Shown here one piece after another: positions 6,011 to 14,744 of a stretch of DNA of 15,254 nucleotides. Each line of letters begins with the position of its first letter. Within the stretch, counting starts at the first letter, position 1. The stretch spans positions 1-15,254 of the forward strand of contig CAIJWY010000037.1 in assembly GCA_903824455.1 (NCBI GenBank), in the 5' to 3' direction. Below the pieces are notes generated by a model. The model saw only the letters and a list, made by a program, of their open reading frames with translations. It made no database searches and had not been told where the DNA came from. This DNA comes from an uncultured Micrococcales bacterium (lineage in GTDB: Bacteria > Actinomycetota > Actinomycetes > Actinomycetales > Microbacteriaceae). Made by a program: the position numbers and the translations under genes.

Positions 6011-9000
6011 ATGCAAGTTGAAAATTTTGAAGCAATCCGAGTTGGCCTAGCCACCTCTGCAGACATCCTTTCTTGGTCGGCTGGTGAAGTTAAGAAGCCA
6101 GAAACCATTAACTACCGTACCCTCAAGCCTGAGAAAGACGGTCTGTTCTGCGAGCGCATCTTCGGCCCTACCAAGGACTGGGAATGTTCCTGTGGAAAGT
6201 ACAAGCGTGCCCGTTACAAGGACGTCGTTTGTGAGCGTTGTGGTGTTCAGGTCGCTAAGTCGAACGTTCGTCGCGAGCGCATGGGTCACATCACCCTAGC
6301 CGCACCGGTAACTCACATCTGGTACTACAAGGGTGTTCCAAGCCGTTTGGGTTACCTGCTTGACCTAGCTCCAAAAGACCTAGACAAGATCATCTACTTT
6401 GCTGCTTACCGCGTTATGGAACGCTTCGAAGACGAGCTTGCTCAGAACGCTTCGCTTGACCGCGAAGACTACCTGGGTCGTATCGTTTCGATGCTCGACG
6501 AGCGTGAAGCCGAACTTCGCGAAGCTGCCGGCGACGAAATCGCCGCACTAGAGGCCGAAGGCTTCAAGATGCAGACCGCAGCGCACTTCTGGGAAGCTCC
6601 AGAGTGGGTTCTCGCCGACATGTACAAGAGCATCGACCAGTTGGTTACCGCTGAAGCTAAAGACCCTGACGGTTTCTTCAACCAGAAGCCTCTAGAAGCT
6701 CCTTCGGTGAAGGCAATCCGCGACCTTCAGGCTGCTTTTAAGAAGAAGACCGACAAGATCGTGCGTGAGTACGGTCGTCGCGAGCGTCGCGAAAGCCTTC
6801 AGCGCGAGCAGATGGCTTGGCGTATGCACCTAACTGCTAAAGCCGGAACGCTGATTCAGTACGACGACATATTCGATCTTTTCCACTACTACTACGGTGA
6901 CTACTTCAACGTGCAGATTGGTGCTGAAGCTATCAAGCAGATGCTTCAGAACTTCAAGCTTGAAGAAGTACGCGACGAGTTGAAGGATCTAATCAACAAC
7001 TCGAAGGGCACCAAGCAGACCTACGCCATCAAGCGCCTCAAGGTGGTTAGCTCGTTTATCGAGTCGAACACCTCGCCGGTTGCCATGGTTCTAGACGTTC
7101 TTCCAGTGCTACCACCGGAAATCCGTCCAATGGTTCAGCTAGACGGCGGACGCTTTGCGACCTCTGACCTAAACGACCTTTACCGTCGTGTGATCAACCG
7201 CAACAACCGTCTACTCAAGTTCCAGGAACTAGACACCGTGCCTCGCACCATCATCAACAACGAGAAGCGCATGCTTCAAGAAGCTGTTGACGCACTGTTC
7301 GACAACGGTCGTCGTGGTCGCCCAGTAACCGGAACCGGTAACCGCGCCCTGAAGTCGCTGAGCGATCTTCTAAAGGGTAAGCAGGGTCGTTTCCGTCAGA
7401 ACCTTCTCGGTAAGCGCGTTGACTACTCGGGTCGTTCGGTAATCGTTGTTGGTCCTCAGTTGAAGCTGCACCAGTGTGGTCTTCCAAAGCTGATGGCCCT
7501 CGAACTGTTCAAGCCTTTCGTTATGAAGCGCCTAGAAGAGCAGGGTTACGCCCAGAACATCAAGGCTGCCAAGAAGATGGTTGAGCGTTCACGCGCAGCT
7601 GTTTGGGAAGTTCTTGAAGAAGTTATCCGCGAGCGTCCGGTTCTACTAAACCGTGCACCGACACTTCACCGTTTGGGAATCCAGGCTTTCGAGCCGGTAC
7701 TGGTTGAAGGTAAGGCTATCCAGCTTCACCCGCTAGTTTGTACCGCGTTCAACGCCGACTTCGACGGTGACCAGATGGCTGTTCACGTGCCGCTATCTCA
7801 GGAAGCTCAGGCTGAAGCCCGCGTTCTGATGTTGGCATCGAACAACATTTTGAAGCCTTCAGACGGTCGTCCGGTTGCAACTCCAACCCAGGACATGATC
7901 ATCGGTCTTTACCACCTAACCAGCGTGAAGGAAGGTGCTCTCGGTGAGGGCAAGGCCTTCGGTTCGGTTGCTGAGGCACAGATGGCTCTTGACTCGAAGG
8001 CAATTGACCTTCAGGCCAAGATCCGCATTCGCCTAGATGGTTCGCTTCGCGAAACCACCTTCGGCCGCGCACTATTCAACGAAACCCTTCCAGAAGGATT
8101 CCGTTACGTTGAGCAGCAAATCGGCAAGAAAGAGATCAGCGGTATCGTTACCGAGCTAGTTCAGGGCAACTCACGTGTTGAGGTAGCTCAGACCCTAGAC
8201 CGCTTGAAGGATGCCGGTTTCTACTGGGCAACCCGTTCCGGTGTTTCGATGTCGATCTCAGACGCCAACTTCGATAACAAGCAGTTCCACAAGGACCGCG
8301 CCGACATCATCGCTATCGGTGAAAAGGCGCACACCAAGAAGCAGGAAGAGTTCAACAACGGTCTAATCTCCGAAGTTGAGCGTCGTGACGCGCTTGGTAC
8401 TCTATGGAACAAGCACACCATCGAAATTGAAGCTCTGCTCAAGAAGTCGATTCCAGAAGACAACGCCATCTACAAGATGGTTACCTCTGGTGCTCGTGGT
8501 AACTGGATCCAGATTCGTTCGATCATGGGTATGCGTGGGCCAGTGGCCACCGCTTCCGGTGACTTCGCACCGATGCCGGTTAAGGGAAACTACCTGGTTG
8601 GTCTAACCGCCAACGAGTACTTCATTAACGCAACCGGTGCTCGTAAGGGTAACGCCGATACCGCTATGAAGACTGCCGCCGCGGGTTACCTAACCCGTCG
8701 TCTAGTCGATGTGGCTCAGGACGTTATCGTTCGCGAACCAGACTGTGGTACCGACCGTGGCCTTGAAAAAGAAATCAAGGAATACGATGCCGATACCGAC
8801 ACCTTCAAGTGGAACAAGAACGTGCTTGAACTTTCGGTTCTTCACCGTGTGCTAGCAGAGCCAATCATGAATGGCAAGGACACTTTGGCTAAGGCCGGAG
8901 CAGTCATTGACCAGACTCTACTAAACGCAATCCAAGCGGAAGACGCCAACAAGTCGACTGTTGACTCGGTGGTAATTCGTTCGGTTCTAACCTGTACCGC

Positions 9001-10210
9001 ACTTCACGGTGTCTGTGCTGCCTGTTACGGAACTTCGCTAGCAACTGGTGATGCAGTTGAGCTCGGTGAAGCCATCGGTATTATCGCCGCTCAGTCGATC
9101 GGTGAGCCAGGAACGCAGCTAACTATGCGTACCTTCCACACCGGTGGTGCTTCTGACAAGCAGAAGAAGCAGGTTATTAAGAAGCGTATCGGTGGTGTGG
9201 AAATGCGTATTGAACGCGCAATTTCATACGACATCACCCAGGGTCTTACCGGTGTAACCGACCTTCTCGAAGCTCGTATCGGATGGAACCGTCAGGGCAA
9301 GGTTGCCGTAATGGCATTCTGGCCTGGTGTGGTTGACGTTCGCGAGGTTGAGACCAAGGGAACCGCGAAGAAGTACGAGGTGCGTGTTGTACCTCAGGGC
9401 GAAAAGGCTTTGGCAGACGCCAAGGACCTAGCCACCCGCTACAGCTTCTCGCGTACCACTTCGAAGACCTTCAAGAAGCTAGATCCAGAACTGCCAATCA
9501 CCACTATCTCCGACCTAAACGACCTAGTTGTTGTGGTTGGTCAGGCAGTGGAGACCGGTGACTACCTGGTAGACGGCACCCCAATCCCGCACGAGGTTCT
9601 CTCGACCAAGGGACGCAAGGCTGCAGCTCAGGAAATCATCAACGGTGTTCAGGCAATCTACGGTGCTCAGGGTGTAGAACTACACGACAAGCACCTCGAG
9701 GTTATTGTTCGTCAGATGCTTGGAAAGGTCACCGTTGTAGACGGCGGCGCTACCAAGATGCTTCCTGGTGAAATCATCGACCGCAACACCTTCGCAGCCA
9801 ACAACCGTTTGGTTGTTGCAGATGGCCTAAAGCCTGCTTCAGCTCGTGAAGAAGTTATGGGTATGACCCGTGCTTCGCTAGCGGCTCAGTCATGGCTATC
9901 GGCAGCATCGTTCCAGGAGACCACCCGAGTTCTAACTCAGGCAGCTCTTGACCGTCGCACCGACCCACTGGTTGGTCTGAAGGAGAACGTCATCATCGGA
10001 AAGCTCATCCCTGCTGGAACCGGACTCAAGGGTTACCGCAACATCAAGGTTGAAGCCACTGAAGAAGCCAAAAACGAGATGTATCCAAACCGTATCTGGG
10101 CAGCACCATCCCAGAACGACGAGATGGATCTGTCATCGTTTGGAACCACCGGCCTAGCGTTTACCTCGATCGAAGAATTCGATCAGGCAGGCGATACGGT
10201 CACCGAGTAA
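6011..10210 (+). CDS. rpoC: RNA polymerase beta' subunit, with extra insertions
   Basis: RpoC (1399 residues) carries the catalytic magnesium loop NADFDGDQ (Asp583, Asp585, Asp587). It has the N-terminal zinc ribbon (Cys59, 61, 74, 77), the second zinc site (Cys912, 995, 1002, 1005), the bridge-helix region around GARKGNADTAMKTAAAGYLTRR, and the trigger loop with MRTFH (1039-1043). The C-terminus has KENVIIGKLIPAGTG and YPNRIWA as in Microbacteriaceae. It is roughly 80 residues longer than the mycobacterial subunit. Two places explain most of this: the helical region between YFAAY (129-133) and GAEAIKQ (from 304), and a lysine-rich insertion at about 1047-1073 between TFHTGG and DITQGL. The normally conserved GLPRV after that point reads GLTGV. 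The ATG at 6011 follows a purine-rich but weak ribosome site (GAAG), suggesting coupling to rpoB. Confidence 0.98.
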   Translation: MQVENFEAIRVGLATSADILSWSAGEVKKPETINYRTLKPEKDGLFCERIFGPTKDWECSCGKYKRARYKDVVCERCGVQVAKSNVRRERMGHITLAAPVTHIWYYKGVPSRLGYLLDLAPKDLDKIIYFAAYRVMERFEDELAQNASLDREDYLGRIVSMLDEREAELREAAGDEIAALEAEGFKMQTAAHFWEAPEWVLADMYKSIDQLVTAEAKDPDGFFNQKPLEAPSVKAIRDLQAAFKKKTDKIVREYGRRERRESLQREQMAWRMHLTAKAGTLIQYDDIFDLFHYYYGDYFNVQIGAEAIKQMLQNFKLEEVRDELKDLINNSKGTKQTYAIKRLKVVSSFIESNTSPVAMVLDVLPVLPPEIRPMVQLDGGRFATSDLNDLYRRVINRNNRLLKFQELDTVPRTIINNEKRMLQEAVDALFDNGRRGRPVTGTGNRALKSLSDLLKGKQGRFRQNLLGKRVDYSGRSVIVVGPQLKLHQCGLPKLMALELFKPFVMKRLEEQGYAQNIKAAKKMVERSRAAVWEVLEEVIRERPVLLNRAPTLHRLGIQAFEPVLVEGKAIQLHPLVCTAFNADFDGDQMAVHVPLSQEAQAEARVLMLASNNILKPSDGRPVATPTQDMIIGLYHLTSVKEGALGEGKAFGSVAEAQMALDSKAIDLQAKIRIRLDGSLRETTFGRALFNETLPEGFRYVEQQIGKKEISGIVTELVQGNSRVEVAQTLDRLKDAGFYWATRSGVSMSISDANFDNKQFHKDRADIIAIGEKAHTKKQEEFNNGLISEVERRDALGTLWNKHTIEIEALLKKSIPEDNAIYKMVTSGARGNWIQIRSIMGMRGPVATASGDFAPMPVKGNYLVGLTANEYFINATGARKGNADTAMKTAAAGYLTRRLVDVAQDVIVREPDCGTDRGLEKEIKEYDADTDTFKWNKNVLELSVLHRVLAEPIMNGKDTLAKAGAVIDQTLLNAIQAEDANKSTVDSVVIRSVLTCTALHGVCAACYGTSLATGDAVELGEAIGIIAAQSIGEPGTQLTMRTFHTGGASDKQKKQVIKKRIGGVEMRIERAISYDITQGLTGVTDLLEARIGWNRQGKVAVMAFWPGVVDVREVETKGTAKKYEVRVVPQGEKALADAKDLATRYSFSRTTSKTFKKLDPELPITTISDLNDLVVVVGQAVETGDYLVDGTPIPHEVLSTKGRKAAAQEIINGVQAIYGAQGVELHDKHLEVIVRQMLGKVTVVDGGATKMLPGEIIDRNTFAANNRLVVADGLKPASAREEVMGMTRASLAAQSWLSAASFQETTRVLTQAALDRRTDPLVGLKENVIIGKLIPAGTGLKGYRNIKVEATEEAKNEMYPNRIWAAPSQNDEMDLSSFGTTGLAFTSIEEFDQAGDTVTE

Positions 10211-10220
10211 CAAATTCCAT

Positions 10221-10249
10221 TTGACCCACCGGAGTATCTTCGGTAAAGT
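10221..10249 (+). promoter_or_regulatory. rpsL (str operon) promoter
   Basis: TTGACC (10221-10226) and TAAAGT (10244-10249) are spaced by 17 bp, a strong vegetative promoter. Transcription would begin near 10256, giving a leader of about 100 nt before rpsL. It lies only 10 bp after the rpoC stop, so the str genes can be made both from here and by read-through from rpoBC. Confidence 0.75.
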
Positions 10250-10307
10250 TAGTGGCTGATGTGCTTTTCGAGCACGGACGCCCTAAACCGAAGAAACTTC
10301 CGGTGGG
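10225..10307 (+). repeat. long imperfect inverted repeat across the rpsL promoter
   Basis: The left arm at 10225-10244 (CCCACCGG...TCTTCGGT) is complementary to the right arm at 10287-10307 (ACCGAAGA...CCGGTGGG), with one mismatch and one extra base near the middle. The left arm covers the end of the -35 box, the spacer and the first base of the -10 box; the right arm lies in the transcribed leader. The 42-base loop contains a further small hairpin, GTGCT-TTTCG-AGCAC (10261-10275). Read-through RNA from rpoC could form the whole structure, while RNA begun at the rpsL promoter has only the right arm. No U-tract follows, so it is not an ordinary terminator. Confidence 0.75.
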
Positions 10308-10358
10308 CCAGCAAATAAACCTTCCGGGGATATTCCACGGAATTAACAAGGAGTAGTA

Positions 10359-10730
10359 GTGCCAACAATTCAGCAGTTGGTCCGCAAGGGTCGGTCGGCT
10401 AAAGTCACCAAGACTAAAACCCCAGCGCTTAAGGCCAGTCCTCAGCGCCGTGGCGTTTGCACCCGTGTGTACACCACCACCCCGAAGAAGCCGAACTCGG
10501 CCCTTCGTAAGGTAGCCCGTGTCAAGCTTTCGAACGGTATCGAAGTAACCGCGTACATCCCGGGTGAAGGTCACAACCTTCAGGAGCACTCAATGGTGCT
10601 TGTTCGCGGTGGCCGTGTAAAGGACCTTCCTGGTGTTCGCTACAAGATCGTCCGCGGTGCACTTGACACCCAGGCAGTAAAGAACCGTCAGCAGGCTCGC
10701 AGCCACTACGGTGCAAAGAAGGGTAAGTAA
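10359..10730 (+). CDS. rpsL: 30S ribosomal protein S12
   Basis: This 123-residue protein is full-length S12, part of the decoding centre of the small subunit. The highly conserved blocks RRGVCTRVYTTTPKKPNSALRKV and GEGHNLQEHSMVLVRGGRVKDLPGVRY are intact. Lys43 and Lys88, the positions altered in most streptomycin-resistant mutants, are wild type, and Asp89, the residue that can be methylthiolated, is present. The start is GTG at 10359, fixed by AAGGAG (10348-10353) five bases upstream. The stop overlaps the rpsG start by one base (TAATG), so S12 and S7 are translationally coupled. Upstream are its own promoter and an inverted repeat. Confidence 0.98.
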   Translation: MPTIQQLVRKGRSAKVTKTKTPALKASPQRRGVCTRVYTTTPKKPNSALRKVARVKLSNGIEVTAYIPGEGHNLQEHSMVLVRGGRVKDLPGVRYKIVRGALDTQAVKNRQQARSHYGAKKGK

Positions 10731-11200
10731 TGCCTCGCAAAGGTCCAATAACCAAGAAGCCAGTTGTAGTAGACCCTGTCTACGGTTCACCAGTGGTAAC
10801 GCAGCTGGTTAACAAGATTCTTCTTGATGGCAAGAAATCAATCGCAGAGTCGATCGTCTACGGTGCACTTGAGGGTGCCAAGGCGAAGTCGGGTGGCGAG
10901 CCAGTAACTCTTCTAAAGAAGGCTCTAGACAACGTGCGTCCAACCGTTGAGGTTCGCTCACGTCGTGTTGGTGGTTCTACCTACCAGGTTCCAATCGAAG
11001 TAAAGGCACACCGTGCTAACACCCTAGCCATGCGCTGGTTGGTTAGCTACGCGAAGGCCCGTCGCGAGAAGACCATGACCGAGCGTCTGATGAACGAAAT
11101 CCTCGACGCATCAAACGGTCTCGGTGCCGCAGTGAAGCGTCGCGAAGACACTCACAAGATGGCCGAGTCGAACAAAGCATTCGCCCACTACCGCTGGTAG
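10730..11200 (+). CDS. rpsG: 30S ribosomal protein S7
   Basis: S7 (156 residues) nucleates assembly of the 30S head by binding the 3' domain of 16S rRNA. The sequence is canonical from MPRKGPITKK through VNKILLDGKKSIAESIVYGAL, RPTVEVRSRRVGGSTYQVP and the C-terminal MAESNKAFAHYRW. It has no strong ribosome site of its own and begins inside the rpsL stop, so its synthesis depends on rpsL translation. In E. coli S7 represses this operon by binding the rpsL-rpsG junction; here the one-base overlap leaves no intergenic RNA for such a site. A pair of competing hairpins begins right at the rpsG stop codon instead. Confidence 0.98.
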   Translation: MPRKGPITKKPVVVDPVYGSPVVTQLVNKILLDGKKSIAESIVYGALEGAKAKSGGEPVTLLKKALDNVRPTVEVRSRRVGGSTYQVPIEVKAHRANTLAMRWLVSYAKARREKTMTERLMNEILDASNGLGAAVKRREDTHKMAESNKAFAHYRW

Positions 11201-11221
11201 TAGGCAGAACTTCCGCCTACT
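11199..11221 (+). promoter_or_regulatory. hairpin at the rpsG stop, competitor of the terminator
   Basis: AGTAGGC (11199-11205) pairs with GCCTACT (11215-11221) over 7 bp with a 9-base loop. The 3' arm is the same segment that forms the left arm of the following terminator, so the two structures cannot coexist. The 5' arm starts on the last two bases of the rpsG stop codon and would be covered by a ribosome terminating there. This is an anti-terminator geometry; its use is inferred. Confidence 0.55.
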
Positions 11222-11253
11222 GACCCAAAAGTTGGTAGGCGGTCGTTCTTTTT
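11213..11253 (+). terminator. intrinsic terminator or attenuator between rpsG and fusA
   Basis: CCGCCTAC (11213-11220) pairs with GTAGGCGG (11235-11242). The stem continues inward through two G-U pairs, A-U and C-G to a CCAAAA loop (11225-11230), making about 12 pairs. A T-rich run, TCGTTCTTTTT, follows at 11243-11253. It probably lowers transcription into fusA, either constantly or conditionally because of the competing upstream hairpin. No convincing separate fusA promoter is visible after it. Confidence 0.75.
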
Positions 11254-11299
11254 CAGTAGTAAAACTTTCCAAAGCAACAACCAACTTCCGGAGGCAACC

Positions 11300-13402
11300 G
11301 TGGCACAAGACGTGCTTACAGACCTAAACAAGGTTCGCAACATCGGCATCATGGCTCACATCGATGCAGGTAAAACCACCACCACCGAGCGCATCCTGTT
11401 TTACACGGGCATCACTCACAAGATTGGTGAAGTTCACGATGGCGCAGCCACCATGGACTGGATGGAGCAAGAGCAAGAGCGCGGTATTACCATTACCTCG
11501 GCTGCTACCACCTGTTTCTGGAACACCAACCAGATCAACATCATCGACACCCCCGGGCACGTGGACTTCACCGTTGAGGTTGAGCGTTCACTTCGTGTTC
11601 TCGACGGTGCCGTTGCAGTGTTCGACGGTAAAGAAGGTGTTGAGCCACAGTCTGAGACCGTTTGGCGTCAGGCCGACAAGTACGACGTTCCTCGCATCTG
11701 TTTCGTCAACAAGATGGACAAGCTAGGCGCCGACTTCTACTTCACCGTAGACACCATCATCAACCGTCTAGGTGCTAAGCCTCTAGTTATCCAGATTCCA
11801 ATCGGCGCCGAGAGCACCTTCGAAGGTGTCGTTGACATCGTTCAGATGAAGGCTCTAACCTGGCGCGGAGACGTGGAGATGGGCGCGAAGTACGAAATCG
11901 AGCCAATCCCAGCCGAGCTTCAGGAGAAGGCTGACCACTACCGTCAGATCCTTCTAGAAACCGTTGCCGAAACCGACGAGACTCTCATGGAGAAGTACTT
12001 CGCCGGCGAAGAACTAACCGAAGCAGAGATCAAGGGCGCGATTCGTAAGCTAACCGTCAACTCGGAAATCTACCCAATTCTTTGTGGCTCTGCCTTCAAG
12101 AACAAGGGTGTTCAGCCGATGCTAGACGCCGTTATCGACTACCTTCCTTCACCTTTGGACGTTCCAGCTATCGTTGGCGCCAACCCAAACAACGAAGAAG
12201 AAGAAGTAACCCGCGAACCAAAGGCCGACGGACCATTCGCCGCCCTAGCGTTCAAGGTTATGACCCACCCATTCTTCGGTCGTCTAACCTACATCCGCGT
12301 TTACTCGGGTAAGGCAGATTCAGGCGCTCAGCTTCTGAACTCAACCAAGGGTAAGAAAGAGCGCATCGGAAAGATGTTCCAGATGCACGCCAACAAGGAA
12401 AACCCTGTTGACTTTGCAACCGCTGGCCACATCTACGCTGTTATCGGCCTAAAGGACACCACCACCGGTGACACCCTTTGCGACCTAGACAAGACCGTGG
12501 TTCTCGAGTCGATGACCTTCCCGAAGCCAGTTATCTCGGTTGCTATTGAGCCAAAGACCAAGGGCGACCAGGAAAAACTAGGTCTAGCAATTCAGAAGCT
12601 AGCCGAAGAAGACCCAACTTTCCGCGTTGAGCACGACCACGAGACCGGCCAGACCGTTATCTCGGGTATGGGTGAACTTCACCTAGACATCTTGGTCGAC
12701 CGCATGCGCCGCGAATTCAAGGTTGAAGCAAACGTGGGTAAGCCACAGGTTGCCTACCGCGAAACTCTAAAGCGCTCAGTTGACAAGTACGACTACACCC
12801 ACAAGAAGCAGACCGGTGGTTCTGGCCAGTTCGCCAAGATCCAGATTCGTTTGGAGCCAATGGATGTAACTGAAGAGAAGACCTACGAGTTCGTGAACGC
12901 CGTAACCGGTGGTCGCGTTCCTCGTGAGTACATCCCATCGGTAGATGCTGGTATCCAAGACGCAATGCAGGTCGGTACTCTTGCCGGTTACCCTGTGGTT
13001 GGCGTAAAGGCTACCCTTCTTGACGGCGCCTACCACGACGTTGACTCGTCGGAAATGGCGTTTAAGATTGCTGGATCGATTGCTTATAAAGAAGCAGCTC
13101 GTCTAGCTCAACCAACTCTGCTCGAGCCAATCATGGCCGTCGAAGTTCGTACCCCAGAAGAATATATGGGTGACGTAATCGGTGACTTGAACTCAAGGCG
13201 CGGTCAGATCCAGGCAATGGATGACGCCTCTGGCGTTAAGGTCGTTCGCGCCCTAGTTCCGCTGTCTGAAATGTTTGGCTACGTCGGTGACCTACGCTCG
13301 AAAACTTCGGGACGCGCGGTTTATTCGATGACCTTCGAAACCTACGCTGAGGTTCCAAAGGCTGTAGCTGAGGAAATCGTTCAGAAGAACAAGGGGGAGT
13401 AG
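11300..13402 (+). CDS. fusA: elongation factor G
   Basis: EF-G (700 residues) is the GTPase that moves tRNAs and mRNA through the ribosome during translocation and, with RRF, splits ribosomes after termination. The GTPase motifs are all present: AHIDAGKTT (19-27), RGITIT (61-66), DTPGH (83-87, with His87), NKMD (137-140) and the GSA of the fifth motif. The later domains follow at normal length, including the domain IV block GGSGQFAKIQIRLEP and the C-terminal LSEMFGYVGDLRSKTSGRAVYSM. The start is GTG at 11300 with GGAGG (11290-11294) five bases before it. It lies about 100 bases after rpsG, beyond the attenuator-like hairpins, and 94 bases before tuf. Nothing points to a second, specialised EF-G paralogue. 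Confidence 0.98.
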   Translation: MAQDVLTDLNKVRNIGIMAHIDAGKTTTTERILFYTGITHKIGEVHDGAATMDWMEQEQERGITITSAATTCFWNTNQINIIDTPGHVDFTVEVERSLRVLDGAVAVFDGKEGVEPQSETVWRQADKYDVPRICFVNKMDKLGADFYFTVDTIINRLGAKPLVIQIPIGAESTFEGVVDIVQMKALTWRGDVEMGAKYEIEPIPAELQEKADHYRQILLETVAETDETLMEKYFAGEELTEAEIKGAIRKLTVNSEIYPILCGSAFKNKGVQPMLDAVIDYLPSPLDVPAIVGANPNNEEEEVTREPKADGPFAALAFKVMTHPFFGRLTYIRVYSGKADSGAQLLNSTKGKKERIGKMFQMHANKENPVDFATAGHIYAVIGLKDTTTGDTLCDLDKTVVLESMTFPKPVISVAIEPKTKGDQEKLGLAIQKLAEEDPTFRVEHDHETGQTVISGMGELHLDILVDRMRREFKVEANVGKPQVAYRETLKRSVDKYDYTHKKQTGGSGQFAKIQIRLEPMDVTEEKTYEFVNAVTGGRVPREYIPSVDAGIQDAMQVGTLAGYPVVGVKATLLDGAYHDVDSSEMAFKIAGSIAYKEAARLAQPTLLEPIMAVEVRTPEEYMGDVIGDLNSRRGQIQAMDDASGVKVVRALVPLSEMFGYVGDLRSKTSGRAVYSMTFETYAEVPKAVAEEIVQKNKGE

Positions 13403-13429
13403 TCGTAAGGCTGCTTTCTCAACTAAGAT
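13400..13429 (+). promoter_or_regulatory. weak candidate tuf promoter
   Basis: TAAGAT at 13424-13429 resembles a -10 box. The only sequence near the right distance upstream is TAGTCG (13400-13405, 18-bp spacer), a poor -35. tuf commonly has its own promoter in actinobacteria, which is the main reason to mention it. No terminator is seen between fusA and tuf, so read-through from fusA is also expected. Confidence 0.25.
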
Positions 13430-13478
13430 AGAAACAAACCCAAAATCCAAGCGGAATAACCGCGCGGGTAACTGACAA

Positions 13479-13492
13479 GTCCTGAGGAGGAC
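13479..13492 (+). promoter_or_regulatory. small hairpin enclosing the tuf Shine-Dalgarno
   Basis: GTCCT (13479-13483) and AGGAC (13488-13492) form a perfect 5-bp stem around GAGG. The Shine-Dalgarno GAGGAGG (13484-13490) occupies the loop and the 3' arm, 6 bases before the tuf ATG. The hairpin could modulate ribosome access, though it is short and may be opened easily. Confidence 0.5.
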
Positions 13493-13496
13493 AAAA

Positions 13497-14687
<1,191 letters not shown>

Positions 14688-14702
14688 TTCCTAGTTCTAA
14701 AG

Positions 14703-14733
14703 AAAAGCCCCAGTCTTCGGACTGGGGCTTTTT
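14703..14733. terminator. bidirectional intrinsic terminator after tuf
   Basis: AAAAGCCCCAGTC (14703-14715) and GACTGGGGCTTTT (14720-14732) form a perfect 13-bp stem closed by a TTCG loop, followed by T at 14733. Read on the minus strand, the same stem ends in TTTTCTTT. It therefore serves both tuf and the convergent small gene whose stop is 12 bases away. Confidence 0.95.
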
Positions 14734-14744
14734 CATTGGGGAAG

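Noticed and set aside
10200..10589. 129-codon minus-strand frame across the rpsL leader
   Set aside because: It overlaps the rpsL promoter and coding region on the opposite strand and has an incoherent composition; explained as a shadow.
11232..11265. Separate fusA promoter made from TTGGTA and TAGTAA
   Set aside because: The spacing is 19 bp, the boxes are poor, and they overlap the terminator stem; not supported.
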